In this document: piece by piece, positions 53,340 to 62,737 of the stretch
Numbering within the stretch: the first letter of the stretch is position 1
Layout: each line of letters opens with the position of its first letter
Assembly (NCBI GenBank): GCA_902760645.1
Contig: CACWHC010000007.1
Location: 1 to 64,000, forward strand
Source: an uncultured bacterium
Lineage (GTDB): Bacteria > Cyanobacteriota > Vampirovibrionia > Gastranaerophilales > Gastranaerophilaceae
DNA: 64,000 nt
Direction of reading: 5' to 3'
Program-made: the position numbers and the translations under genes
The notes under the pieces: generated by a model
Told to the model about the DNA's origin: nothing
The model's database searches: none
What the model saw: only the letters and a program-made list of their open reading frames with translations

Positions 53340-54812
53340 TTAAGCTGAGAAGGTCTTGAATGTATCTTGCGTATTCTTTTCAATAACCTTAGATACAGCT
53401 TCTTTTTCTGTTTGGATAGCTTTTTGCTCAGTATCCAACTGTTTCAATCTTAATTCTAAATTTTTATCTTCAGCCTGAATAATTTCTATCTTAGAATTTA
53501 TATTTTCTACTGCCTGGTCATATAAATATTTATCATACTCATATTGATTCATTGCATCATTATATGCAGCCTGATCGGTTGAAGTTTCAGTAGTAAGAGT
53601 ATATTCAATGTATGTAACAGTTCCATCATCATTGTATTTAGGTATTGCAAGAGAAATTAGTCTTCCTGAAGAGTCTTTTTCAACCTTACAATTTTCAACA
53701 CCTTTAAATTCAGAAATTTTCTGTTCACTGCCTATTGTGTAGCAATTTATAGCTGATAAAGAAGCTTTTGTCTTATCATCATATATTGCAGCACCCAAAT
53801 TACTCTTTGAATAGAAATAAGGTTTCTTAGTACCTGTAGTTGTATCGGTAACATATCTGACTAACCAGTCAGTATCACCATATTTTTGTTTCAATAATTC
53901 AGCCCAAGCACGTTCTTCCTTTAACATATTGTTAATCTGTGACTGCGAAAGTCCTTCAAATTCCGAGCCTGCAAGAGCAGTTGTCGTAGTAATACTTGCT
54001 ATTTCATCATCGGATAAATACTGTTTTTCGGTTATATCCTTATATACCTGTTTTTCATAACCGTTACCCGCATCATTTTTCTGAACCAAAGATATAGCAT
54101 ACGTTGGATCTGTCTGACTTCCATCATATAAACATATAATTAAGTCATCCTCAGTAAAACTTGTAGCATTACCGTCTGCATCACTAAATGTACCGTCTGC
54201 ATTTTTAAATACCTGCTGCATGTTGGTAAAGTTATTCATGTCCGGTGTATAGTAATATTCAAAATTAGCTATATCAGCTGCCGTACAAGCTTCCATAGTT
54301 GGGGTATCTGACTTCTTCGTTTTTTCAACATAGTAACCCTGGTCATCTTGTTTTACGGAATAAGTACCATCTACAAGAGTAATAGTGTTTCCAACCTGTG
54401 TAGTTGAACCCATTGGCAATTGTCCCAACGCTCTTAAAGCTGCTGCACCTATTGCATAAGTATCATCGGGTTTAGGAGTTAACTGAGTAGCAACACTTGA
54501 TGCTGCTGATACTACAGAATAATCGTCCTGCCATTTAGATAAATAACTTACTGTATACATACCATTTGACTGGGCAATCATTGATGTTACAGTATTAGTT
54601 AACGCGCCGTCATTAAAGGTGTACATCGTCTTTGTATATGCATCTACTGATGGCGGTGTCGGAACGGTCATTCCAAGCAAATCATTATAGTAATTTGCTG
54701 ATTCGTTCGACAACAAAGTACGCTGTTGGTTGACTTGCTGACCTTCAAACTCAACATTGTTCTGTCTGGCCGTTAGTCCTAAAAATCTTGCTTGTGATGC
54801 TGCCATTCCCAT
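53340..54812 (-). CDS. Lineage-specific hypothetical protein (MGMAASQAR start)
   Basis: A 490-residue acidic protein with no signal peptide and no membrane span. The N-terminus MGMAASQARFLGLTARQNNVEFEGQQVNQQRT is of a type I associate with the Gastranaerophilales lineage. The middle is rich in Thr, Ser, Asp and Tyr with few basic residues, like a secreted or surface protein. The last 90 residues form a coiled coil (INSKIEIIQAEDKNLELRLKQL). AAAGGAAAC precedes the ATG. The next gene upstream on the same strand is also secreted-type. No function is recognised. Confidence 0.75.
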   Translation of the reverse strand: MGMAASQARFLGLTARQNNVEFEGQQVNQQRTLLSNESANYYNDLLGMTVPTPPSVDAYTKTMYTFNDGALTNTVTSMIAQSNGMYTVSYLSKWQDDYSVVSAASSVATQLTPKPDDTYAIGAAALRALGQLPMGSTTQVGNTITLVDGTYSVKQDDQGYYVEKTKKSDTPTMEACTAADIANFEYYYTPDMNNFTNMQQVFKNADGTFSDADGNATSFTEDDLIICLYDGSQTDPTYAISLVQKNDAGNGYEKQVYKDITEKQYLSDDEIASITTTTALAGSEFEGLSQSQINNMLKEERAWAELLKQKYGDTDWLVRYVTDTTTGTKKPYFYSKSNLGAAIYDDKTKASLSAINCYTIGSEQKISEFKGVENCKVEKDSSGRLISLAIPKYNDDGTVTYIEYTLTTETSTDQAAYNDAMNQYEYDKYLYDQAVENINSKIEIIQAEDKNLELRLKQLDTEQKAIQTEKEAVSKVIEKNTQDTFKTFSA

Positions 54813-54907
54813 AATTTAGTTTCCTTTCAATTGTTCCTTGTCATGCATGACGGCAAGTATATTGGAAACTTTAATTTTTTACCGGCTTTTGTAAAGATAT
54901 ATTAAGA

Positions 54908-56383
54908 TTAAGCGTAACTCCACCATTTCCAGCTTGGTTCAAGATTTACTTCATCTTGGGAATAATATGTAGCTATATGGTTTTTTATAGAATTTTTTTC
55001 GTCAGCACCGTCATAATAACCTTCACTGACACTATCTAAATAATCTTCACCTGTCTGATAAGCAACATGTTCACCCCATCGAGGCAAATCACTCGGATTT
55101 TGATATGCAGTTGCATGAGTAATTTCATGAACCATAACCTGAACCATTAAATACCAAGTTGTATTTGGATTTTTTGCAAGATTTTCATCCAGAAACATAC
55201 CGGCATCACTTGGATCATCTTTCACCCAAGCCCCCGTGCTTGGATTATGATAGTAAACATATTGTCCTAACGTTGTACCTGCACCGGTACTCCCTGCATT
55301 TAAATCAGCATAATTAATTTTATTTGCATTTACCAATCTCTCTAATGCCTGACTTTGGTTTGTTAACCCTGCAGCATTAAAGTAATCCCGAGTCATTTCA
55401 ATTAAAAACTGTTTCTTTTGATCAAGAGTCATTGAACTGAACTGTGACTGTATTTGTGCAGCCCAGGTTTCAACTTTATTGTCATAAGCTATGTAAGTTC
55501 CAATTTCATTACCTATTAAATCTTTTATTTCCTGATAAGATAAAACGTAATCATCATTTTTATCTACAACAGTAAATGCTTTATTCAACAGACCAAAGAA
55601 GTACCCATGAGAAGCTTCCCAATCATCTTTTTGAGTAAGCACCCAAAGCTGTCTTGCGGTAATACCTGTTTCTTTCGTAATACTGCTATCCTGAGTATTT
55701 AACCACCTGAACAATCCATCTGTATCTCTAAATTCGTCTAAGAATGAAGTTTTGTTTGAATCATCTTCATCCTCATCAGTACGAGTACCTGAACCATCAT
55801 CGGGGTCTTCTGTACCGCCTGTGCCTGTACCTTCGCCTGTACCTTCAGTACCACCGGTTCCCGTGCCTTCGCCTGTACCTTCAGTACCGCCGGTTCCCGT
55901 GCCTTCGCCTGCACCTTCAGTACCGCCGGTTCCCGTGCCTCCGCCTGCACCTTCAGTACCGCCGGTTCCCGTGCCTCCGCCTGCACCTTCAGTACCGCCG
56001 GTTCCCGTGCCTCCGCCTGCACCACCAGTACCTGAACCTGAGCTGCTATGGTGAAGATTATATATCATTTGTTTAATTTTATTTTGCTGGGCTTGTGATA
56101 GATTACTTACCGTAATAGAAAGTCCTGTCCGAATAAGATTATCGATACCCGAATTTTTTATATTAGTCTGTTTTGCAGAAACCCCGTCAATTGCAATCTG
56201 ATTTGCAATTTCATAAACAGATTTATTACCATTTTCAGCAATAATTTTATCTATAAAGCTTTCACTTGCACCATCAGACTGAAATTCAGTTATTTCATCA
56301 ATTAATTTTTGCTTTGATGAAACACCGTCAATTTGTTTCTGTTGTGCAACTATTCTCAATAGGGGGGTATTGCTGATATCCAT
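54908..56383 (-). CDS. Zinc metalloprotease with Gly/Thr-rich repeat linker
   Basis: A 491-residue protein. Residues 1-110 are helical. Residues 113-195 are a linker of ten-residue GTGGTEG(A/T)G(G/E)-type repeats, then an acidic stretch. Around 290 DKNDDYVLSYQEI resembles an EF-hand calcium loop. Near residue 425 VMVHEITHATAYQ gives the HExxH zinc site, and SVSEGYYDG, about 35 residues on, may supply a third ligand, as in gluzincin metalloproteases. There is no standard signal peptide, so another export route is likely if it acts outside. AAGGAG precedes the ATG. Confidence 0.78.
   Translation of the reverse strand: MDISNTPLLRIVAQQKQIDGVSSKQKLIDEITEFQSDGASESFIDKIIAENGNKSVYEIANQIAIDGVSAKQTNIKNSGIDNLIRTGLSITVSNLSQAQQNKIKQMIYNLHHSSSGSGTGGAGGGTGTGGTEGAGGGTGTGGTEGAGGGTGTGGTEGAGEGTGTGGTEGTGEGTGTGGTEGTGEGTGTGGTEDPDDGSGTRTDEDEDDSNKTSFLDEFRDTDGLFRWLNTQDSSITKETGITARQLWVLTQKDDWEASHGYFFGLLNKAFTVVDKNDDYVLSYQEIKDLIGNEIGTYIAYDNKVETWAAQIQSQFSSMTLDQKKQFLIEMTRDYFNAAGLTNQSQALERLVNANKINYADLNAGSTGAGTTLGQYVYYHNPSTGAWVKDDPSDAGMFLDENLAKNPNTTWYLMVQVMVHEITHATAYQNPSDLPRWGEHVAYQTGEDYLDSVSEGYYDGADEKNSIKNHIATYYSQDEVNLEPSWKWWSYA
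55797..56038. repeat. 30-bp minisatellite within the metalloprotease gene
   Basis: About eight tandem copies of a 30-bp unit encoding GTGGTEG(A/T)G(G/E). Central copies are nearly identical at the DNA level. The unit is a multiple of three, so copy-number change lengthens or shortens the linker without a frameshift. Confidence 0.85.
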
Positions 56384-56470
56384 AATTACTCCTTATAGGA
56401 GATAATTACGGAAACTTAATTCAAATACTTTATATTTAAAATTAAAAAATTAACAAAATTTAATAAAAAC

Positions 56471-56500
56471 TAAAAAGCCCTTTTTCATCAGAAAAGGGCT
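56471..56500 (-). terminator. Terminator behind the 92-aa protein gene
   Basis: AGCCCTTTT-CTGATG-AAAAAGGGCT hairpin followed by TTTTTAG on the minus strand. Confidence 0.75.
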
Positions 56501-56619
56501 ATGGTGTTTAATTAAGTATACTTGGTAATGTATTTTACTAAAGTAACTAACTATGATTTGGGGTAAAAATTTGGGGTAAATACAAATAATTAACGTTTAT
56601 CTGAACAAATAAAAACAAA

Positions 56620-56898
56620 TTATCCGAGAAAAGTAATATGCTGATCCGGAGTATTGCCTTTACCTTGAGCCTGCTCAGATGAGGAAACTACATATTTATA
56701 AGTTCTTGCAATTTTTTTAATTACTGTAGAAATAGGGTTGTTAGACGGCATTGAATCATTTAAATTACCCTCAAATTCTCTACGAGCATTTGGCTTTTGC
56801 AAAGCAAGAATAGCCATATTCGGAGTAACATTATTACCGTTACCGAATGAAATATACTGTTTAGATGTATTAAATTTTACAGGATTAATTGTTATCAT
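56620..56898 (-). CDS. Small lineage-specific protein with ISFG motif
   Basis: A 92-residue protein beginning MITINPVKFNTSKQYISFG. The N-terminal polar stretch ending in an aromatic-glycine motif resembles the starts of the 335- and 378-residue proteins (AFTG, NFSG). The rest is basic and polar with no membrane span. A strong GGAGG precedes the ATG and a terminator follows. Function unknown. Confidence 0.7.
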   Translation of the reverse strand: MITINPVKFNTSKQYISFGNGNNVTPNMAILALQKPNARREFEGNLNDSMPSNNPISTVIKKIARTYKYVVSSSEQAQGKGNTPDQHITFLG

Positions 56899-57411
56899 TT
56901 TCTGCCTCCTCTCTTGAGGTTTTATTAAGTGTTATTTAAACACTTCATCTAACACTTTTAATATACATTATAAAAATTATTTTGTCAACCCCTATCATAA
57001 AGTTTTGTTAAGTAGCTCAAAGTCCATTTATATAAGGGGTTTTACATAAAGTGGTAAAAATACACTTATTCAATCGATTCTGAATATATCAGACTAAAAA
57101 TTTTTAATAGAAAACAAAATTTCCATAAAATAATATATTACCCTACCGGGTAATTGTAAAAATAACACTTATTCGGTTTAATATAATTAATCTTTTTCAT
57201 ACTTCCAGCTATTCTTAATTCCAACGAGCCTCATTTGAGGCTCTTTTCTTATACTAGCAAGCAATACATTATTGCAGAAAAGCATACACCCTAATTAACC
57301 CAGGAACGCTGACAATAAGCATGTAAATATTTCTTCATATACTGACAAAAAAAATATTGCTGTTTTTTTATAAATAGTATATTATTAAAAGAGTGTTTGA
57401 AAGGGAAGTGT
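56899..57411. other. Intergenic region upstream of the four-GntR gene
   Basis: No open frame is supported here. It contains two near-identical 18-19-bp copies of GTAAAAATA(A)CACTTATTC (57054-57071 and 57156-57174), an ATTACCC-TACC-GGGTAAT inverted repeat (57137-57154) just before the second copy, and a plus-strand terminator at 57226-57249. The repeats and palindrome are candidate operators for the downstream regulator, or the ends of a short untranslated RNA stopping at that terminator. Confidence 0.4.
57226..57249 (+). terminator. Terminator with no upstream coding gene
   Basis: GAGCCT-CATTTG-AGGCTC hairpin followed by TTTTCTT on the plus strand. No plus-strand gene precedes it within 5 kb, so it may end a non-coding transcript. 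Confidence 0.6.
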
Positions 57412-58572
57412 ATGACTGATTATATTATGCCTCACAAAGCAAATTTGGTTAGAATTGATCTTGGAAAATTGGGATTAAAAAATCCTGATTTAAAGAATAC
57501 AAAAGAAGCAAAAGCCTTTATTATAGCAAAATGGATGATGAATTGGATTGATTCATTACTAAAAGCTAAAAATATCAAATACGGGAATTTATTGCCATCA
57601 AAAAGTGATTTAGCTTACCATTTGGGAGTAAGTGTCGGCACAATACAAAATGCACTGAGATATTTAGAAGATATGAATTATGTCGAATCAAAACAACGCA
57701 TCGGAACTATGATAAAAGACCGAAATAGCTCCGGTACAGCACAATTCAGAAAACTTACTTCTAAAAGAGAAATTGCTATCATAGAAATAAAAAAATTTAT
57801 AATTACCAATAAAATCAAAATCGGCAGCAAACTGCCGTCTTCCCGAGCACTGGCTGCACTAATCGGATGTTCTTCAAATACAACAAGACTTGCACTTGAA
57901 AATTTAGGTATGAACGGTATTTTAAAGAAAACAGGGAAACATCTTGGTGAGAACGGATGGGAAGTAGCAACCAATAAATTTGATTACAAAACCTCTGCGG
58001 CAATAGAACAAAAAACCCTTGTAAGTAAAATAGAAAAAGATTTAAAAGACTATATTGATAATAATTTACAAATCGGGGACAAGTTACCTTCGCATAATGA
58101 ATTATCCGATATGTTCAAGGTTAGTATAAAAACTATACATGACGGACTAAAATCACTTATTAACGAAGAAATATTACTTGCAAGACGAGGCAGGTACGGT
58201 ACAACCGTAATACGTCTGCCAAAAGATTCCACAAATTACAAAAAACTTGAAAAATCTATTTTTGCACCGGCGAAAGATACCGCATTTTATTATTATGAAA
58301 AAACTCAAAATGCAATAAAGGCCATGATTGCCCAAAACTATGAAATTGGCTCCAAACTTCCGTCCATAATGCAGTTATCCAAAGAAATGGATTTAAGTCC
58401 CAATACAATCAGAAAAGCATTTCAAAACCTTGCAAAAGAAGGCTATTTGGAATTCTCAAGAGGCAGATATGGCGGAACTTTTGTGACAGATATTCCTGAA
58501 ACAGCGAATGAAACATTCAAGTGGCTTGCCGTAAATCCACAGTATGCCGAAATTTATTCTGCATCAAACTAA
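57412..58572 (+). CDS. Regulator with four tandem GntR-type winged-helix domains
   Basis: A 386-residue protein in which the GntR DNA-binding fold appears four times: about residues 35-105, 118-190, 205-275 and 295-368. Each has the G-x-x-LPS-x-x-x-LA pattern (NLLPSKSDLAYHLGVS, SKLPSSRALAALIGCS, DKLPSHNELSDMFKVS, SKLPSIMQLSKEMDLS), a recognition helix and a G-x-x-G wing. Ordinary GntR proteins have one such domain plus a ligand-binding domain, and none is present here. The start is ATG 57412 with AAAGGGAAG upstream; a TTG at 57397 is less likely. The upstream region holds palindromic and direct repeats. Confidence 0.88.
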   Translation: MTDYIMPHKANLVRIDLGKLGLKNPDLKNTKEAKAFIIAKWMMNWIDSLLKAKNIKYGNLLPSKSDLAYHLGVSVGTIQNALRYLEDMNYVESKQRIGTMIKDRNSSGTAQFRKLTSKREIAIIEIKKFIITNKIKIGSKLPSSRALAALIGCSSNTTRLALENLGMNGILKKTGKHLGENGWEVATNKFDYKTSAAIEQKTLVSKIEKDLKDYIDNNLQIGDKLPSHNELSDMFKVSIKTIHDGLKSLINEEILLARRGRYGTTVIRLPKDSTNYKKLEKSIFAPAKDTAFYYYEKTQNAIKAMIAQNYEIGSKLPSIMQLSKEMDLSPNTIRKAFQNLAKEGYLEFSRGRYGGTFVTDIPETANETFKWLAVNPQYAEIYSASN

Positions 58573-58577
58573 ATTTC

Positions 58578-60344
58578 CTAGGCAAGTTCTCTAATCATTT
58601 CCTGAGCTTCTTCAAACTCAGGTGAAATCTCAACGGTTTTTTCAAGGTATTCCAAAGCTTTATCAGTATTTCCAAGTGCTTTTTCGCATTTGGCAAGCCA
58701 AAAGATAATATTTACATTATACTCATTTTCCTGAAGCAAACTGTTAAATATATTTTTTGCCTGCTCAAAATCACCCAGCTCAAAATAGCATATTGCAAGC
58801 AAATTCTTAGTTTCGGAACTTTCATCCATTTCGTATGATTTTACAAGATACATTTTTGCATCTTCGTAATTTTTCAACATGAATCTTACTTTACCTGCAA
58901 TATAGAGGAAAAAGCCGTTTTGAACCGTATTGCCAACTGCAATATCTATCTGCTTTAAAGCTTCTTCGTAGTCGTTTATAAATAATTTATTTAAAGCCGA
59001 AAAAGCGTATGTTGTATACAACTTAGGTTCAATAGCGAGAGCTTTTGCATAATACTCATCAGCTTCTTTAAAAGATGACGTTGCGTGCAAAAAATTAGCA
59101 TACTCACTTAATATTGAAGCATCTTCCGGTGCATACTGCATAGCAAGTTTAAATTCATCTTCGGCATAATCCAAAAGCCGTTTACTCAAATATATTACGC
59201 CCAAATCCTTGTGAGCATCAGCATACTCAGGTTTCAATTGAATTACTTTTTTCAAAATCTTTTCAGCTTTATCGGTATCCTTGACGAGGAGACACACATG
59301 AGCAAACTCATAATATACATCAAAACTGACATTACCGAGCATAATAATCTTTTCATAAATTTCTTTTGCCAAAAGAGGTTGTCGTGTTTTCAAAAATATA
59401 TTTGCCAATTTTCTCGACATTGAAACCGATTTCGGATTCATTGCGACAAGACGTGCCAAAATACTTATCGCATATTTATATTCACCCGTCTGCTCGTAAC
59501 AGCATGCCAAATTATACTGATATGTCTGTTTTTCAGGAAAATGAGTGGCCAGCATCTTATAATGAACAATCGCTTTATCCCAAGCCTGAATTTTAACCTC
59601 TGACAGTGCCATTGCTGCAAGATAGGTGTCACTTGGCTCAATAAAATACGCTTTTTCAAAGTATTCACATGCTTCTTTATGTTTATTTTGAATTTGTAAA
59701 ATTGATGCAATATTAAAGTAAGTCAAAGGATTTTTATCATCAATTTGACTTGCCTTTTCAAAGTTTTCGTAGGCTTTTTCCATATCTCCGACTGTGAGAT
59801 AAGCTGTTCCGAGATTATTATATATTTGTGAATGATTTGGATTCAATTCCAAAGCTTTTTCAAGATAATAAAGACTTTTTTCAAAGTTTTTTGATGACAT
59901 ATATGCTGTACCTATAATGTAATATATTGCATAATCATTTTTGTCATATTCTAAAGCTTTTTCGCCATATTCTACAGCCAGATTTTCTTCTTTATTCTTT
60001 ATGTACAAAATAGCCAAACACTTGTAAGCTTCTGTTTCTTTTTCTCTTAACTTAATTACTTCTTTGTACGCAGAAATAGCATGAATATTATCTTCCAAGT
60101 TATCGTAAGCCATAGCAAGATACATCCAGCTTGTTGCATCATCAGGATTATATTTTACAACCGTCTCAAAGTTGTTCTTTGCGTCTTCATATTTTTCAAG
60201 ATTAATATTACATAACCCTAACAGCTTAATAGCTTCAATGTTTTTTTCATCATCAGCATCAAAGTCAGCCAAAACCTGCACAGCTTCTTCAAATTTATTT
60301 TCTGCGACCAAATCGGTTGCCATATTCAAACTTTTATCATCCAT
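58578..60344 (-). CDS. TPR-repeat protein
   Basis: About 588 residues built from some 16 tetratricopeptide repeats across the whole length (for example AIYYIIGTAYMSSKNFEKSLYYLEKALELNPNH-type units). No signal peptide or catalytic domain is seen. It starts at the ATG one base after the stop of the 78-residue membrane protein, so the two are translated together; a start at 60407 would lie inside that gene. It may be a cytoplasmic scaffold for the small membrane proteins upstream. Confidence 0.88.
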   Translation of the reverse strand: MDDKSLNMATDLVAENKFEEAVQVLADFDADDEKNIEAIKLLGLCNINLEKYEDAKNNFETVVKYNPDDATSWMYLAMAYDNLEDNIHAISAYKEVIKLREKETEAYKCLAILYIKNKEENLAVEYGEKALEYDKNDYAIYYIIGTAYMSSKNFEKSLYYLEKALELNPNHSQIYNNLGTAYLTVGDMEKAYENFEKASQIDDKNPLTYFNIASILQIQNKHKEACEYFEKAYFIEPSDTYLAAMALSEVKIQAWDKAIVHYKMLATHFPEKQTYQYNLACCYEQTGEYKYAISILARLVAMNPKSVSMSRKLANIFLKTRQPLLAKEIYEKIIMLGNVSFDVYYEFAHVCLLVKDTDKAEKILKKVIQLKPEYADAHKDLGVIYLSKRLLDYAEDEFKLAMQYAPEDASILSEYANFLHATSSFKEADEYYAKALAIEPKLYTTYAFSALNKLFINDYEEALKQIDIAVGNTVQNGFFLYIAGKVRFMLKNYEDAKMYLVKSYEMDESSETKNLLAICYFELGDFEQAKNIFNSLLQENEYNVNIIFWLAKCEKALGNTDKALEYLEKTVEISPEFEEAQEMIRELA

Positions 60345-60345
60345 C

Positions 60346-60582
60346 CTAATAATCTTCCTGATTAACTCTGTTTGTATAATCTTGCGACATCTTGCGGGCA
60401 GCCTCAATATCGGATACTTGCTGCTGAACTCTGGATTCTACACTTTTTTTATCCAAGGATGTACCATGAATTGAAGCACCGCCTGCATCTTTTAATGCCG
60501 GCATTAACGTTATAAACAACAACGCAATAATAAATAACGTTATCAACATTCCTATAGCACCCATAGCAGATTTTTTAACCAT
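60346..60582 (-). CDS. Small single-span membrane protein
   Basis: A 78-residue protein with a basic start (MVKKSAMG), one hydrophobic helix at about residues 8-28 (IGMLITLFIIALLFITLM) and a polar helical tail rich in Gln, Ser and charged residues. The short N-terminus and long tail could mimic a pilin-like or bitopic anchor, but there is no prepilin signature. AGGAGT precedes the ATG. It lies between another small membrane protein and the TPR gene with which it is coupled. Confidence 0.75.
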   Translation of the reverse strand: MVKKSAMGAIGMLITLFIIALLFITLMPALKDAGGASIHGTSLDKKSVESRVQQQVSDIEAARKMSQDYTNRVNQEDY

Positions 60583-60599
60583 TACAACTACTCCTATAT

Positions 60600-60929
60600 T
60601 TACAACCTGTTCTTATCAATAAAAGATATTACCGCATCATTAATATTTTTTGGGGTTTCTAAAGTATCACCGTATAAATCTGCAGTATTAGCTCTGTTAT
60701 TTAATTTATCACCATATTGTTTTTTCAAAATTGCAAGAACGACAAAAATAACTATAAGCGATACCAATACAGAACCCATAGAAACAGCAAACTTTAATAG
60801 TACCGTCTTTATCGGAACAACACCGCTTCCTGCAACCGGCTCCGCATAACAAACCCCAGAGCATGCCGCAAATAACGACAAGCTTAGAGTTAAATTATTA
60901 AGATATTTATTAAAAAATTTATTCTTCAT
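60600..60929 (-). CDS. Small membrane protein with signal peptide
   Basis: A 109-residue protein. Residues 1-30 form a signal peptide (LTLSLSLFAACSGVCYA). A second hydrophobic segment spans about 45-70 (LKFAVSMGSVLVSLIVIFVVLAIL), then a basic and polar cytoplasmic tail, so the mature protein would be anchored once. The alternative is a two-span hairpin. Its start overlaps the end of the RNase gene by 11 nt. No family is recognised. Confidence 0.72.
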   Translation of the reverse strand: MKNKFFNKYLNNLTLSLSLFAACSGVCYAEPVAGSGVVPIKTVLLKFAVSMGSVLVSLIVIFVVLAILKKQYGDKLNNRANTADLYGDTLETPKNINDAVISFIDKNRL

Positions 60930-62718
60930 CGGTTTTCTTAGTTATCTTTCTTGTTCTCTTTGAAGCACCCCTGTTAGGCCTTCTCGTCTTTTTAGGTGCT
61001 GCTTCCTGTTCAGTTTCGGCTTTTTCAGCTTCTACTGCAACAGTTTCTGCCTTTTTAGCTGAACGACCTCTGCCGCGTTTCGGTTTTGGTGAATCTTCAG
61101 ATTTAACTTCGGATTGTTCTTCAACCGAAATTTCAGGTTTTATTTCTTCATTAGGTTTTAAAACAGTCTGGGCAGTCTGGATATCTTCCGTAACTACTAA
61201 CGGAGTTTCAACTTTGTCACCCTGCGGCTTTTCAAACTTATTTCTTCTGCCTTTTTGTTTTCCTTTTGTACGTTTTTCAGTTTCGTTAACCGCAACGTTA
61301 GACGGATTTTCTATCTCAACTGATGTTACAGGCAAATTCTGCTGCTCTTGAATTTGAGTATTTTCATCTTGTACTTTTGGCTGATTATTTTTGTTATTGC
61401 TGCCTTTTTTGAAATTATTCATAGGCAGCTTCAATTTTGCAGCCTTTGCTCTGTATTCACCTTCCGCAGTAGGAGTAGCAAAATTGAAGTCATTCATAAA
61501 GTAACCGCTGCCCTGACAATGAGGACATTTTTTAGTAAATATTTCGGACAAACTTTGTCCCTGCCTGTGACGTGTTAATTCAACAAGTCCTAAATCAGAA
61601 AGCTGTCCTACCTGAGGTTTTGCCTTATCAGGTTCAAGAGCTATTTCAAGCTCTTCCATCATAGCCAATTTATCTGCTCTGGACATCATATCAATAAAGT
61701 CTACGATAACCATACCGCCGATATTTCTTAGACGAAGTTGTCTTGCAATTTCATGGACAGCCTCAATATTTGTTTTCAAAATTGTTTCATCTTGAGTTGC
61801 AGAGCTTACAAATTTGCCGCTGTTAACATCTATAACGGTTAAAGCCTCAGTTTGCTGAATAAACAAATATCCGCCTGATGGCATATTAACCTTTATATTA
61901 AGAGCAGCCTTTATTTCTTTGTGAATATCCATTGCCACAAGCAACGGTTCGGTACCCTTGTACAAATTCACATTAACATTTTTATTTATATGCCAGTTTT
62001 GAAGAATATTTTGCACTCTGTTCATTGCAAACGGAGTATCTACGATAATTTCTTTGGTATCCTCAGTACAAGCTTCACGAATAACTCTGTACAACAAATC
62101 CTGATCACGATAAATCAAATTCGGAGGAGTCATAGTTTCTGCAGAAGTTATAATATTATTCCATTTTTCCAAAAGAATTTCCAAATCCTCCTGAATATCG
62201 GCTTCAGATTGACCTTCTGCTTCAGTTCTTATAATAACCCCAACCCCTACAGGTTTTATTAAATTCAAAATTGATTTTAATCTTGCTCGTTCTTTTGAGC
62301 TTTCAATTTTTTTACTTACACTTACTCCGGGTTCATTTGGCATCAAAACCAAAAAACGTCCCGGTAAACTTATCTGAGTAGTAACCCTTGGTCCTTTATG
62401 TCCCGTAGGTTCTTTTACAACCTGAACAATAAGTTTTTGTTTTGGTGAAAGTTTATCTTTTAAAGTACCTTTACCCATAACATCCTGAGCATGCAAGAAA
62501 CCCATTTTATCGGTTCCGACATTTACGAATGCAGCATCAATACTGGGCAGAATATTATCAACAGTAGCAAGATAAACATCACCTAAAATAACATCGCCCC
62601 TGTGAATAAAAAAGTCAGTAACTTTTCCGTTTTCAAGAACAGCAGCAATATTATCTCTTTCAGCAATTACAATTTTCTGTCCCTGATCTTTAAAATTTTT
62701 GTTTCTGTCGTTTGCCAT
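60919..62718 (-). CDS. Ribonuclease E/G family protein
   Basis: A 599-residue endoribonuclease for RNA processing and decay. The S1-like RNA-binding region (DVYLATVDNILPSIDAAFVNVG) is followed by the RNase-H-like and catalytic parts (EALTVIDVNSGKFV, GGMVIVDFIDM with catalytic aspartates) and the zinc-link CPHCQGSG near residue 400. The last 180 residues are a low-complexity Lys/Glu/Arg tail ending RRPNRGASKRTRKITKK, probably for RNA or partner binding. AAAAGGA precedes the ATG. The radical-SAM gene next to it mirrors cyanobacterial gene order. Confidence 0.95.
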   Translation of the reverse strand: MANDRNKNFKDQGQKIVIAERDNIAAVLENGKVTDFFIHRGDVILGDVYLATVDNILPSIDAAFVNVGTDKMGFLHAQDVMGKGTLKDKLSPKQKLIVQVVKEPTGHKGPRVTTQISLPGRFLVLMPNEPGVSVSKKIESSKERARLKSILNLIKPVGVGVIIRTEAEGQSEADIQEDLEILLEKWNNIITSAETMTPPNLIYRDQDLLYRVIREACTEDTKEIIVDTPFAMNRVQNILQNWHINKNVNVNLYKGTEPLLVAMDIHKEIKAALNIKVNMPSGGYLFIQQTEALTVIDVNSGKFVSSATQDETILKTNIEAVHEIARQLRLRNIGGMVIVDFIDMMSRADKLAMMEELEIALEPDKAKPQVGQLSDLGLVELTRHRQGQSLSEIFTKKCPHCQGSGYFMNDFNFATPTAEGEYRAKAAKLKLPMNNFKKGSNNKNNQPKVQDENTQIQEQQNLPVTSVEIENPSNVAVNETEKRTKGKQKGRRNKFEKPQGDKVETPLVVTEDIQTAQTVLKPNEEIKPEISVEEQSEVKSEDSPKPKRGRGRSAKKAETVAVEAEKAETEQEAAPKKTRRPNRGASKRTRKITKKTDEE

Positions 62719-62737
62719 TTCTAATCCTTTTTAAACT

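Noticed and set aside
55744..56076. Open frames opposite and out of frame with the 30-bp minisatellite
   Set aside because: They are repeat-derived shadows of the metalloprotease linker.
56550..56590. Remnant of an integrase C-terminus (repeated TTGGGGTAAA words)
   Set aside because: The match is two short words only, with no surrounding integrase coding sequence.
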